Source of the DNA: Talpa occidentalis
Taxonomy: Eukaryota; Chordata; Mammalia; Eulipotyphla; Talpidae
Length of the DNA stretch: 64,000 nt
Assembly: GCF_014898055.3 (NCBI RefSeq)
Contig: NW_023601543.1
Span: forward strand, 16,313,433 to 16,377,432
Direction of reading: 5' to 3'
Each line of letters opens with the position of its first letter. Within the stretch, counting starts at the first letter, position 1. A model generated the notes under the pieces. The model made no database searches, was not told the DNA's origin, and saw only the letters and a list, made by a program, of their open reading frames with translations. The position numbers were made by a program, and so were the translations under genes. This document shows positions 37,693-49,332 of this stretch, one piece after another.

Positions 37693-37883
37693 TTTTTTTT
37701 TTTTTTTTTTTTTTTAAATTTTATTGTTATATTCCCCATACAATTGCAGCCCCCAATTCTGACCCCAATCCCTCCCCTCCCGCCCCCGCCCCAAAAAAAG
37801 TGTCTCTGGTTCATAGTTTTTTGTTGATTTTGATTTTCACTTTCTTATAGTTATTCATTTTCCTGGTCCCTTATTTAAGTTTT
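37693..37883 (-). other. L1 3'UTR with G-rich tract and tail
   Basis: In sense, a short 3'UTR contains a G-rich tract (complement of cccctcccgcccccgcccc, 37773-37792) ahead of 'CTGCAATTGTATGGGGAATA' and an A tail (T-run 37693-37716 on plus). G-rich 3'UTR tracts are common in mammalian L1. The same 3'UTR recurs at 3.9, 7.7 and 31.6 kb, so those copies belong to one subfamily. Confidence 0.8.
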
Positions 37884-40800
37884 CTAGATTCCTGCTATGA
37901 GTGAGACCATCCGGTATTTTTCTTTTTCTTTTTGGCTTATTTCGCTGAGCATGATCCCTTCCAGCGCCATCCATGTTGCTGCAAATTGCATATGTTTATC
38001 TTTTTTGAATGCTGAGTAATATTCCATGGTATATATGTACCACATCTTCTTGATCCAGTCATCTATTTTTGGGCATTTGGGTTGTTTCCAAAGCTTAGCT
38101 ATTGTAAACAGTGCTGCTATAAACATAGGGGTGCAGGTGTTCTTTGGAATTGATGTTTCTGTGTCCTTTGGGTAAATACCTAGGAGTGGAATTGCTGGAT
38201 CATATGGAAGCTCTATGTTTAGTAGGTCCAGAAATCTCCACACAGCTTTCCACATTGGTTGGACCAGTTTGCACTCCCACCAACAGTGCAGAAGAGTTCC
38301 TTTTTCTCCACACCCTCGCCAGCATTTGTTGTTGCTAGTTTTTTTAATATGTGCCATTCTCACTGGTGTAAGATGGTATCTCATGGTAGTTTTGATTTGC
38401 ATTTCCCTGATGGCAAGTGATGTTGAACATTTTTTCATATGCCTGTTGGCCATTTGCATTTCCTCTTCAGAGAAGTTTCTTTTTAGCTCTTCTGCCCATT
38501 TTTTGACTGGATTATTTTCTTTGTTGTTGTTGAGTCTCATCAGCTCTTTGCAGATTTTTGTGATCAGTCCTTTATCATTAGTGTTGGGTGCAAAAATGTT
38601 CTCCCAGTTGTGGGGTTTCTCTTTGTTTTTGTTATTGTCTCTTTTGCTGTGCAGAAGCTCTTTAATTTGATGTAGTCCCAGCTGTTTATCTTTGCCTTCA
38701 CTATCACTGCTTTGGGTGATGTGTCTGTAAAGATGTCTTTGATGTGCAAATCACGTAGTGTTTCGCCTATATTTCCTTCTATATATTTTATGGTTTCAGG
38801 TCTTATGTCTAGTTCTTTAATCCATTTTGAGTTGATTTTTGTATGGTGTGAGGTAGTGGTCAAGCTTCATTCTTTTGCATGTAGCGACCCAGTTTTCCCA
38901 GCACCATTTACTGAACAAACTTTCTTTGCTCCAATGCATAGTCTTTGCTCCTTTGTCAAAGATTAGTTGACCATAAATCTGTGGGTTTACTTCTGGATTT
39001 TCTATTCGATTCCATTGGTCTGTATGTCTGTTCTTGTTCCAATACCATGCAGTTTTGATGATTATGGCTTTGTAGTATAGTTTGAAGTCTGGGAGTGTAA
39101 TGCCTCCATTCCCTTCTTTTTTTTTCAGGAGAGCTTTGGCTATTCGGGGTTTTTTGTGATTCCATATGAATTTCATCAATAATTGTTCTATTTCTTTGAA
39201 GAATGACATTGAAATTTTGATTGGAATAGCATTGAATCTGTATATTGCTTTTGGAAGAATGGCCATTTTAATAATGTTTATTCTTCCAATCCACGAGCAG
39301 GGGATGTCTCTCCATTTCTTTGTGTCTTCTTCTATTTCTTTTAACAGTGTTTTATAGTTTTCTTTGTATAGGTCCTTTACCTCTTTTGTTAGATTTATTC
39401 CCAAATATTTGATTTTTTTTGTTTCAATAACAAAAGGGATGTTTTTTTTTATTTCTTCTTCTTCAGATTTATTGTTTGTGTATAGGAAGGCTACTGACTT
39501 TTGCGTGTTGATTTTGTATCCTGCCACTTTACTGAACTGATTGATGAGTTGAATTAGCTTTTCTGTGGAGTTTTTGGGGTTCTCTATGTATAATATCATA
39601 TCATCTGCAAATAGTGATAGTTTGACTTCTTCTTCCTATTTGGATTCCTTGGATGTCTTTCTCTTGTCTTATTGCCCTGGCTAGGACTTCAGTATTATAT
39701 TGAAAAGCAGTGGTGAGAGTGGACATCCTTGTCTTGTTCCAGATCTTAATGGAATTGCTTTCAGCTTTTCACCATTGAGAATTATACTGGCTGTTGGCTT
39801 GTCATAGATGGCTTTATGATGTTGAGGTATGTTCCTTGTATCCCAAGAATTTCAAGGGCTTTTATCATGAATGGGTGTTGCACTTTGTCAAAAGCTTTCT
39901 CAGCATCTATTGATATTATCATATGGTTTTTATATTTCTTTTTGTTGATGTGTTGGATAACGTTGATTGATTTTCGGATGTTAAACATCCTTGTGCCCCT
40001 GGAATGAATCCTACTTGGTCGTGGTGAATTATCTTATGGATACATTGTTGGATTCTGATGGCTAAAATTTTATTGAGGATTTTTGCATCAGTGTTCATTA
40101 GGGAGATTGGCCTGTAGTTTTCCTTTTTTGTGTTGTCCTTGTTCGGTTTTGGTATTAGTGTAATGTTGGCTTCATAGAACGTGTTTGGTATTGTCCCTTC
40201 CTTCTCAATTTTTTGGAAGAGTTTGTGAAGGATAGGCACTAATTCGTCTCTGAATGTTTGGTAGAATTCATTTGTAAATCCATCAGGTCCTGGGCTTTTG
40301 TTTTTGGGGAGGTTTTTGATTACCATTTCAATTTCGCTAATTGTAATTGGTCTGTTTAGGTGTTCTATTTCTTCTTTATCTAGCTTTGGTGATTGTAGAG
40401 TTGTAGGAATTTGTCCATCTCCTCTAGATTGTTAAACTTGTTCCATATAACTGTTCATAGTAGTTACTGATTATTCTTTTGATTTCTGCTGTGTCCGTTG
40501 TGATTTCTCCTCTTTCATTGATGATCCTGTTTATTGTGCTTTCTCCCTTTTTTCCTTTGTGAGCCTGGCTAGGGGTTTGTCTATTTTATTGATTTTTTCA
40601 AAGAACCAGCTTTTGGTTTCATTGATCTTTTGGATTGTTTTTTTAGTTTCAATTTCATTTATTTCTGCTTTGGTTTTTATTATTTCTTTTCTTCTACTGG
40701 TTTTGGGTTTTTTTTGTTGTTCTTTTTCTAGATCTTTGAGCTTCGAGATTAGGTTGTTTCTTTGAGTTCTTTCTTGTTTCTTGATGTGAGCTCTATTGCT

Positions 40801-41696
40801 ATATATTTTCCTCTTATTACTGCTTTTGCTGCATCCCATACATTTAGGATATTGGTGTCCTCCTTGTCGTTCAATTCAAAAAATTTTTTAATTTCTTCTT
40901 TGATCTCCTCATTAGTCCAGTGGTCTTCCAGTAGTGTGGTTTTTAATCTCCATGAGGTAGGAAAGTTCCTTGCCTTCTTTTTATGGTTTATTTCTAGTTT
41001 GATGCCTTCATGGTCAGAAAAGATGGTTGATATGATTTCAATCTTGGTGTATCTGTTGATGTTTGTCTTGTGCCCCAGTATGTGATCGATCCTGGAGAAT
41101 GATCCGTGTGCGCTTGAGAAAAATGTGTACTCCGTTTTTTTAGGGTTTAGTGTTCTATAGATGTCTGTTAAGCCCAATTGCTCTAGGTCCTTATTTAGAG
41201 CTTTGGTTTCTTTACTTATTTTTTGTCTTGTTGATCTATCCATTGTTGATAGTGGTGTGTTGAAGTCTCCCACTACGTATGTGTTTTCTCTGATGTCTGT
41301 TTTCAGAGAGGACAACAGTTGTCTGATATATTTTGGTGCTCCTTCATTTGGTGAGTATATGTTAATGAGTGTTATTTCTTCTTGAAGTATTGTCCCCTTG
41401 ATCATAATGTAGTGACCATTGGGGTCTCTTTTTATCTTTTTGAGTTTGAAATCTGTTTTATCTGATATAAGTATAGCTGTTCCTGCTTTCTTTTGGTCCA
41501 TTTGCTTGTAGGATTGTTTTCCATCCTTTAACTTTGAGCCTATTTTATCTTTTGTAGCTAAATGTGTTTCCTGGAGACAGCAAAAGGTTGGGTTTTGTTT
41601 CTTAATCCAGGCTGCAACTCTGTGTCTTTTTATTGAAGAGTTTAGTCCATTTACATTTAGAGTTAATATTGATATGTTAACATCTGTATTTGCCAT
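37884..41696 (-). pseudogene. L1 ORF2 (endonuclease-reverse transcriptase), disrupted
   Basis: The span (3,813 nt, about 1,270 codons) equals a normal ORF2. The endonuclease (41696-40749) is open for 315 codons and keeps N14, E43, the GDFNTPLS aspartate, SRIDHIL and SDH. The first break is near 40800-40750. The RT region is split: [16 protein letters not shown] (about 40290), [17 protein letters not shown] (about 39910), FADD at 39611-39600. Then [31 protein letters not shown] and the zinc-knuckle-like [18 protein letters not shown] follow, ending [13 protein letters not shown] at 37884. At least five frame breaks or stops (for example TAA at 40533-40531) separate the pieces. Endonuclease alone looks intact. 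Confidence 0.93.
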
Positions 41697-41795
41697 TGTG
41701 TTTGTCTTCCTTTGATTTTATTATTTATTCTTTTAATAAATTTTTTTTTTTTTTGGCCTTCTTTCATTGTTATTCGTCCCTCTGAGGTTCTGGCT

Positions 41796-42836
41796 TTAGG
41801 ACCCTTGTAGTATTTTTTGGAGTGGGGGTTTAGTTGCAATGAAATTCAGGAGTTTCTGTTTGTCTGGGAAGGTCCATATTCTTTCTTCAAAGAGGAAGGA
41901 GAGCTTTGCGGGATAGAGTATTCTTGGTTGGCATCTGTTTTCTTGGAGTCTGTTGACTATGTCCCTCCACTCTCTCCTTGCCCGTAGTGTTTCTTCGGAG
42001 AAGTCTGATGTCAGCCTGATTGGCTTTCCTTTGAATGTTATCTGTTTCTTCCCTCTTGCCAGCTTCATTATTTTTTCCTTGTCCTGGATTCTAGGGAGCT
42101 TTACTATTATGTGTCTTGCTGTATTTTTTTTTCGTCGTGGAAGTTTGGTGTTCTTCTTGCTTCTTGTATATCAATTTTCAGCTCCTTCTTCACATTTGGG
42201 AAGTTCTCTTCAATTATCTCTTTGAATATTTTCTCTGTTCCTACTTCTCTCTCTCTCCTTCTGGTATTCCTATAACTCTTATATTTCTTTCCTCATGGAG
42301 TCAGATAGTTCCCGAAGTCTTTCTTCATTCTTTTTCCTTCGTACTTCTCTTTCCTTTTCTGTTTTGGTTCTTTTTATTTCTGTGTCTTCAAGAGCACTTA
42401 TTCGTTCTTCCATTTCATCAATTCTGCTTTCATTGCTTTTCCCAGAATTCTTTAGTTCTTCCACTAATTCTTTGATCTCCTGCAATTCTTTTACTTCCCT
42501 CTTCAGGGACTCAATTTCATTCTTCTGATCGTTGTTTATTTTTCCCTTATCATTGTTTTCCTTTATGACTTCTGTCAGTTTTTTAATCACGGCAATTTAA
42601 AATTCTCTTTCTGGAAGGCTCAGAGGTTCTTCCAAGTTACTGTCGTTGCCATCTGGGGGCTGGTTTTCTTTTTGTGGTGTGCTTTTTCTCTGGAGAGTTG
42701 CTAGGTTGCGTGTGGTTCTTCTCCTCCCTACTGTCTGTTTTCTAATTTGCCGTATGTGTTGGGACACTGTGTTGTTGGGCCTGGCCGGCATCTTGGGTGG
42801 GCTTCTCTGCTCCCCTCTGGTTCCTCCAGGAGTCAT
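41796..42836 (-). pseudogene. L1 ORF1 (ORF1p), disrupted
   Basis: ORF1p is the trimeric RNA-binding chaperone of L1. The N-terminal part (42836-42597) ends at an in-frame TAA (42599-42597). The same frame continues with a heptad-rich coiled coil (about 42590-42279; EIESLKREVKELQEIKELVEEL) until a second stop where 'aatataagagttataggaat' shifts frame near 42283. The RRM/C-terminal part resumes, ending ARREWRDIVNRLQENRCQPRILYPAKLSF (42068-41796). An A-run near 42122-42130 marks a second shift. Conserved blocks and order are normal. Translation upstream of 42836 is not excluded. Confidence 0.88.
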
Positions 42837-43255
42837 CTGTCAGTTTCAAGCAGTCTTTATTGGAGAAAGGTCCCTGTCCTAAAATGCCGATGTGGGGACA
42901 CACTCCCCTGTGCGCCTGGTCTGCCCCAGCGTGGGTTCCTGTTCCCCTCTGGGCTTGGACTGCAGGCCAGAGGGGGTCTGGCGTGGGCGAACTTCCCCTG
43001 CTCACCTCTGGCTCCTGAGGAAGCCTTGTGCAGGTAGTCTTTACTGAAGAAATGTCCCTGTTCTAAAATGGTGATGTGGGACACACTCCCTGCGCGTCCA
43101 GTCTCAGGCACACTCTTCTGCGCGCCTGGTCTGCCCCGGCTGTGGGTGCTCGCTCTCCCTGTGGGCTCAGACTACTTGTTCGGAAGGGGCCCGGTGTGGC
43201 TAACTCCCCAGCTGGCCACTAGCTTCTTCAGGAGCCTGTGCTGGCTTCAAGTCGC
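42814..43255 (-). repeat. Tandem monomers in L1 5'UTR
   Basis: On the plus strand, a unit starting 'cctctgg[t/c]tcct' begins at 42814 and again at 43005 (191-bp step), and a third partial unit ('ccactagcttcttcagg') begins at 43216. Units one and two share 'agtcttta[t/c]tg', 'gtccctgt[c/t]ctaaaatg', 'gatgtggg', 'gcgcctggtctgcccc' and 'tgtgggctc'-like words. Identity is partial, with indels. Confidence 0.65.
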
Positions 43256-44131
43256 TAGGTGGCGCCAGAGATCTCTCCTAGAGCCCTTGGGGAGCTGATT
43301 TCCACCCCGTGGGACAGGGAGCAGAGCGGGGATGGTAGGGTACACCTCAACGGCTTTGGGGTGCTGTGTCTGCCTTGTGCCCCACCGTCGTGGGGAACCC
43401 ACGCCCCTAATTTCGTGCCCCGGGTCTCAGTTCCAAAGCCCTCAGGTCCAGGACGCGGGCTGTAGCCCAGTTCAGTGGCGCGGGATTGGCGCCTTTTGCA
43501 CCGCTCCCGTGCCTGGGCGCCTGGTTCCTGCTCACTCAGGGAGGGACCTTCACCTCAGTGAGGACCTCCGCGCATCTCCCCGCAAGCCTAGGTCGCAGGC
43601 GCGGGGACCTGGGCTGCTGCGATCCCGGTCCGCGTTTTCTTTTCAAGTGCGCCAAGCGCGCCGAGTTTTCGAGCCAGCTTACCGGCAGCCCGGGCTGTGT
43701 GCGCGTCTCCCGGGGTCTTTGTTCTTCTCTAATGGCGCCCGGAGCCGTTCGCTCACCGCCGCGGCGGATCCTGCAGGGTTCGCCTCAGCTCCCGTTCACG
43801 GGGTGTGGTGGCTGCAATAGTTCCTTTCCGCTCACAGTCCCGCTTGCTGCGTCTGTGGGCCGTTTTGGTTTGTTGTTTCCTCCTCTCTGCCGGTCGGAGA
43901 GTGCCGCCTCTGTGGGCGGGGGAGGGGAGCAGGGTTCTGCGCTTCCCTCCCTTCTAGTCCGCTTTTATGGCCACTTTCTTCTTCCGGGCAGTTTGCTGGC
44001 GTCACCCGTTTATCTTCCGTGTCCAGGTTCTCACTGGGACCTGCCGCTTTTCCTCCCTATTAACTTTTTTTAATGGGAGATCTTACTCGCAGCTTCTCCT
44101 CGCCGCCATGTTGCTCCGCCCCCCCTACAAA
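42837..44131 (-). promoter_or_regulatory. L1 5'UTR with internal promoter
   Basis: About 1.3 kb, strongly GC- and CpG-rich compared with its surroundings, which is typical of an L1 5'UTR acting as an internal pol II promoter. The extreme 5' end has a perfect YY1-type word CAACATGGCGGC (minus strand, 44113-44102). Two to three tandem monomers occupy the ORF1-proximal part (42814-43255). Long antisense frames cross it on the plus strand. Promoter function is inferred from position and motif. Confidence 0.75.
44102..44113 (-). promoter_or_regulatory. YY1-type site at the L1 5' end
   Basis: The minus strand reads CAACATGGCGGC, a full match to the YY1 core (AANATGGCGGC), about 20 bp from the 5' boundary. 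In human L1 a YY1 site in this position sets the transcription start; the same role here is inferred. Confidence 0.7.
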
Positions 44132-44899
44132 ATCTCAGTGTGAGTTTTCAAAGCCATCTTTTAAGTCTATATCTATTGATTCTACCTCTAATAAACGTCT
44201 TCAGTCAAAGTATTTGCTCTTAGTCAAAATGTGAATTTCATTGAATTTGTGGAAATACTTCATTTTTTTAGTCACAACATTAAAAATGATAGTTTGAGGA
44301 CATCATTTATTCAATGCTTTTTATGTCTCTCCAATTTTCTATCGCCTCTTTTCTTTGAGCTGTATAGACTGATAAGATGTGTTTAAGTTAGCAGGAGCCA
44401 ACTGGCTTAAAAACAAAAAAAAGAAACAGGCAATATCCTTTTATTATCTCTTTATTTTTCCTCTCACTGAGGAAGCCTCATAGCACTGACAAAGAACACT
44501 TTTTTGGGAGCTCTATTGAAAATGCTTTGAATTTTTAGAACACCAAACATGAATATGAAGTAACTTTCTTTTTTGTCAGTTAAGGCCAGTGAAACAAAAC
44601 AATCACCCTTTTCTATGCCCTCATGCTGTGTCCTTATCATGCTCCAAATACCAGGGATTATATCACTATTATGACTTTAAAAAGCTCCAATCACTATAAA
44701 CCATGCGGGGAACACTGGTTCTCACAAAGCTAACTTCATATCTTGTTGATGAAGATAAAGACGCTGTGATGAGGTTATTTATGTCATCACATCATTGATC
44801 TATGAAGAAAATCTACATACTGTAAAGAGTAAATTTTTGTTTCACCAAAGTTTAACATAGTTTCCAGTGATACTAATGGGAATGAAATCATAACAAGAA

Positions 44900-45115
44900 T
44901 CAATCATTCAGGCATTGGAAAATTAAAATTTGAATATTGGAAATGGAACTTACTAGCTGTGTACTGCTGGGGATGTTAATTATTCCCTCTTCCCTTATTT
45001 CCTTATCTGCACATTGGTGCAGTAATGTCTGCTTTATAAATTTGCTTCCTTTTTTAAATAATGTATTAAGGTACCTGGTGCTTTTTTCTAGCACATAGAA
45101 TGTGCTCAATAAAAA
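44900..45115 (+). mobile_element. MIR SINE, plus orientation
   Basis: MIR core and 3' end: 'acttactagctgtgtactgctggggatgtta', 'ttatttccttatctgcacattg', 'tagcacatagaatgtgctcaataaa'. Diverged as expected. Confidence 0.72.
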
Positions 45116-45644
45116 ATAAAATTCCCTTTGAAGGGTAGTATTACAAAGAGGAAAGAGGAAAGATTCAATTAGGCATCACTAAGAAACAAAAAGAAAAATT
45201 ATGATAAAAAAATATCAATAGTTACTACTTGCAAAAATCAATTTAGAGGATAGTCTCACAAATTCTGCAACAAATTAAATTACATTTAGATTCAAACTTA
45301 AAATATTTTTAATAAGGCTATAATCATATTTTTAAAAATAAAGCCCGATTTTTGTGTTAGTTCTGTGTGAAAATTTCCTAAATGGAAATATATATTTAAA
45401 ATTTGTTTTTTAAATGATGTATTTCATTACACTAAAATGGAAAACTTTTTAATGCAAAACAGCATAAATAAAATAAAATTGTATTCACTAAGTTTGCAAA
45501 ACTTATATGAAAAATGTATTGTAAATATTGGAATCATGAATGAGTTTTGTTTATATAATTCTCTCTGCCTTCCATTTCTCAACAATGAATGTTGCCGATA
45601 ACTGTAACCAGAGAAAATGTTCATATGTACACAACACCTATCTA

Positions 45645-45830
45645 TAGAGCACTGTGCCCAATGACCTGGGTTCAGTCCCATTAATTCTATACAATCCTTA
45701 GCAAGAATCTTCACTGAGATTTATTTTCTTCACATATAAAAAAGGAAATGACCCCTTATCTGACTGTTCTGAGAATAATAAAATGAGAATAAACTTCCTA
45801 ACAAAGTACAAAATGTCACTATGTTTAGCT
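45645..45830 (+). mobile_element. MIR SINE, plus orientation
   Basis: 'tgacctgggttcagtccca' (MIR box B region), 'ttattttcttcacatataaaaaaggaaatgac', 'tctgactgttctgagaataataaaatgaga' give MIR order. The 3' end is not clear. Confidence 0.65.
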
Positions 45831-45975
45831 ACTAATATGTCATTAAACAATGCACTGTATTAGGCCCTTTCAGGTTATAACGTTCAGAATGGTCAGGATA
45901 TCTTGGTTACTTTTTATTTGAAATATAACTTGGAATTTTTTTTTTAAGAATGTGAATCCTCTATTAGATGTACTT

Positions 45976-46234
45976 TTTTAAAAAATGTTTATTTATACAA
46001 GAACTGGGGTACAGGTCAGAGGCACAGGAGGGTGAGAGGATTCACCAGAGACAGAGCGGGGAGCAGAACAGGCAGACAGACCAAAGACACTACTGAGGGA
46101 AGCAGTGGGTGAGACAGGAGAGGTCTGCCACGCCATGTGGGAATCTCCCTGGCCGGCCGGGAATCGAATCCGCACTGCATAGGCTGTGGACAGCTTCACA
46201 GCGCAGCACTCAACCCAATGCGCCACTGGGGAGA
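45976..46234 (-). mobile_element. tRNA-derived SINE, minus copy
   Basis: Tail 'aaaaaatgtttatttatacaagaactgggg' left, head ending in the complement of 'GATCTCCCCAGTGGCGCATTGGG' right. A possible TSD, [a/g]atcct..att[a/g]gat, lies near 45955-45969 and 46232-46246. It gives open frames of no meaning. Confidence 0.82.
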
Positions 46235-46239
46235 TCCTA

Positions 46240-47830
46240 AATTGGATTTTTTTTTTTAAATCACAGACAAAATCATAGCATTTTTACAACTAGGCATCAT
46301 GGAGAGTTGGAAAAATAGTTCATCATCATTGAGATTACACAAGTAGCTCTTGAGAACCAATAGTATCTCTGATGACACTGTCATCTTACCAACCCCCCAA
46401 AAGTAGTTATCTCTTGCTCCCAAAACTAGTTTATCAAACACATGATTCAACACTTTTCTTCTTTATTTACTTTCTTTTCCCTAATACTTATCTTTATCTT
46501 TCACTCCTTCTAGTCCCCCTTTCCATACCAAGCACAGACTGAAAATGCCTCAAGAGAAATGATCGAATCATGCTAGTTAGTCACAACTGAATATTGATTG
46601 CCCTGTTTAGACAGAATTCTTGAGCACGGCCAGTTCAGTGTGCTTATCTCCCTCTTAATAAGGGGCCCATCATGCTGACACCTAATTCATTTCGTTGCAA
46701 TGTGAGTGCTAAGCAAACTAGATAATATGATTCACAAGTTAGTGGGTTCGGAAGGCTGCTGTAGAAAGCCTCTTGGTGGTGAAACCTGTTCCTGTTACAA
46801 AAGATAAAATGGATGGATGGCATATTTTCGCAAACCATAGAGATAGACATCTAGTTCATAGGCTCCTTTCGAAAACCTACAAAAGCCAGGATGGTCACTA
46901 CCATGGTCACGCTAAAAGAATAATGAGAGACATGCCTTGCCCTTTTATATGTAACTCTTAAAAGGGATATTTGGCAGTTCCCTTTCAGGGTAAGTGAACT
47001 ATAAATGTAAAGAATAATGTTTGTTTTAAAGACATATACACTTATGTACAAATATTTTTGGAGCTTAAGTGAACATCATTCCACTCTACATCACACATAA
47101 AAGAAAAAGAAAAAACCTTGCATTAACTTGGAAGTTATCCTTCTAACACCAAACCTGACCTTCAAAACTTCAAGTCTACACTAAGAAGAGCTGCAGATGT
47201 AGGGAAGGTGTTTCTCAGTGTAGCTCTTCTCCAAATTCCTCCTTCTGATACAATCTCTCTTCACTGTGTTTACATCTCACTGAATTTTCTTTTGATGTAT
47301 CCAAAGAATATGATGTAAAAAAAGACAGATTGGCCCTATGAGAGTCCCATCAGAAACACATAAACAAGCTGTGCAGTATCAATAACTATCACCACCTCAA
47401 TGAGAAAATCTGAAATGATACTATTCTAACTTCTCTTTCTAATATTTATAGATAGGGACAGAAACAACCCCCTCAAAATGCATTTCAATTGATTGATTTT
47501 ATAGCATTTCCATGAGAACCAAATCTACTCTACAAGGACCACTTGGTTCTAAACCTTTAAGTCCATCATATTTTATCACAATCAATTAACAACCTTGTCA
47601 AAAGATCAGGCAAAGCTGCTACCTGACAATATTCTGGATCACAGATATCTCCTCTTGATGTAGTTGTAAATGGGATTGTTTTAATTTCTTCTTCCTCTGC
47701 TAATTGTTAGCATATGGGAAAGCAACTGCTTTTTTGTGCTGGTTTTTTTAGAAAATTATCTTGAAATTGGAAGATTTACTGGACTTTCATGTGTGCTATA
47801 ACTGAGTTATGCTCAACTTTACCACAGTGA
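46240..47830. other. Single-copy DNA, possible conserved block
   Basis: No repeat recognised. The sub-block 46620-46990 has higher complexity and GC than its surroundings and an open frame of 62 codons at 46773-46961 without family resemblance. It is a candidate conserved non-coding or unrecognised element, not a gene call. Confidence 0.3.
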
Positions 47831-47834
47831 GGCA

Positions 47835-48075
47835 GTGTTGTGCAGTGGTATGAATTACAAGTTCCTAAGTCAATTGTTAAGACATTTAAATTCTGACTTC
47901 TTCCTCTTGGTAGCCCATTAGTTAGCCCATTAGTTATAAAATAAGTATGTTATTCACATATTCCCTCCCTCAGTTTACTCTTCTATAAAATGGAAAGAAA
48001 AACTTAAAATGATGCTAAGATTAAGGTACTTAACACAGGGCCTGGCACTTATCAGATCAATAAATGTCAACTTAA
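47835..48075 (+). mobile_element. MIR SINE, near complete
   Basis: Almost the whole MIR: tRNA-like start 'ttgtgcagtggtatgaattacaagtt', 'aaattctgacttcttcct', core, 'cctcagtttactcttctataaaatgga', 'acacagggcctggcacttatcagatcaataaatgtcaactt'. A small 12-bp tandem duplication (tagcccattagt) sits at 47911-47934. Confidence 0.8.
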
Positions 48076-48079
48076 TAGC

Positions 48080-49030
48080 AAACACAAAAGATCAGGATGC
48101 TTGCTTTTTTGTAAATAAAGCAAACTCAAAATACATTTATAACATTATACACATGAACACATACACATAATGCCAATAATATAGTGTTTCTTTTTACTAA
48201 TACACATACACCACAAATAACTGTGACCAATGGATCATCACTTGCGTGGAAGCAGAGTCCTTATCTTCCTCCCTTGAGCCCTGTCCTTTAAGTGTTTATA
48301 TGAAAGTTTTATATTTTAATTGACACTTGAAAAACCACAACTTTTTAGTAAAAACTAAAGAAATGTCCGATGTGGTTGTGTGATCCCACAAAAGGGACAA
48401 AACTAGAAATGTTCCGTAGGCTTGTGCACTATCAAGTCCCAGAGAAAGGAGTTCCTTTAACTACTTCATTCTCTCACCATTATCTTGGGAAGGCACTGGG
48501 AAAGGAAATGATCTAGGGCAAAAAAAACACATGCTATGTCAGTTAGGGTTTCTCACTAGTCTCCCTGGGACCTGGGGTGCTAAATAAGTGCCAAAGTTAG
48601 AGTGACAAAAAGCTTTGGAAACGCACAAGAAAAGTTGATCTCAGTTTCTTGAAAATCTAGCTAGGACCTTGAGGGCAATTTAGTTTTCTGTTAAGGTAAT
48701 AAAGGTGTTAAGAACACACATTTTCCTGTGCTTACTAGACTTATCACAGAACATAGGGGCTCAACAGAAATGAGGGACTATACATGACTATGTATATATT
48801 TACTAGATTTTTTAATAAAACAAAAATTATTAAATAAAAATATACCACCCCAAAATAGATATTTCTGGCTAAATGCTGATTTAAGGGAAGGGCTCTGAAA
48901 ATTGGTCAAAGGTTGATTTTAATATTTACATGTAGACTTCCCTCTGTAAGGACATTTCCAGGAAGACTTTCCTTATCTCCTTATCCCCTTATCCCTTTTC
49001 CAAGAAGGAAGAACTTAAATCTACATTTTT
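48080..49030. other. Single-copy DNA
   Basis: No feature supported. A short 'ccttatc' repeat lies at 48972-48997. Confidence 0.35.
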
Positions 49031-49074
49031 TTGTCATTGTTTTTTTTTTTAAGGACACAGCCTTTTTATTTTAA

Positions 49075-49323
49075 TTTTTTAAAGATTTATTTATTTATGC
49101 ATACAAGAGCTGGGGTACAGGCCAGAGGTACGGGGTAGGGTGAGAGGATTCACCAGAGTGGGGAGCAGAAGAGGAGGATTGACTGAAATACACTGCTGAG
49201 GGGAGCAGCGGGAGAGACAGGAGAGGTCTGCTGCGCCATGTGGGTTGCTCTCTGGCTGGCAGGGGATGGAACTCATGCTGCAGTGGCTATGGATATCTTC
49301 ATAGTGCGCCACCAGTGAGACCC
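49075..49323 (-). mobile_element. tRNA-derived SINE, minus copy
   Basis: Tail 'aaagatttatttatttatgcatac' left; head at right shortened, lacking part of the tRNA-like 5' end (passes from 'cttcatagtg' straight to 'cgccaccagtgagaccc'). The word tgtcattgt at 49032-49040 and 49324-49332 is a likely TSD; about 40 bp of T-rich and unrelated sequence then belong to the insertion. Confidence 0.8.
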
Positions 49324-49332
49324 TGTCATTGT

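Larger units (their letters stand above)
37693..44131 (-). mobile_element. Near full-length L1 (about 6.4 kb)
   Basis: The dominant element: 5'UTR at right (44131 to about 42840), ORF1, a roughly 100-bp spacer, ORF2, then 3'UTR and tail at left. Flanks atttcagtgt-agttttc (37676-37692) and atctcagtgtgagttttc (44132-44149) form a TSD with one substitution and one indel. L1 moves by nicking DNA with its own endonuclease and reverse transcribing its RNA at the nick. This copy keeps the complete architecture but both ORFs are broken, so it cannot move on its own. Parts are described separately. Confidence 0.95.

Noticed and set aside
42116..42528. Plus-strand frames of 119 and 77 codons rich in Leu/Phe/Ser, resembling membrane proteins
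   Set aside because: They are antisense to the Lys/Glu-rich ORF1 coiled coil; codon complementarity gives Leu/Phe/Ser.
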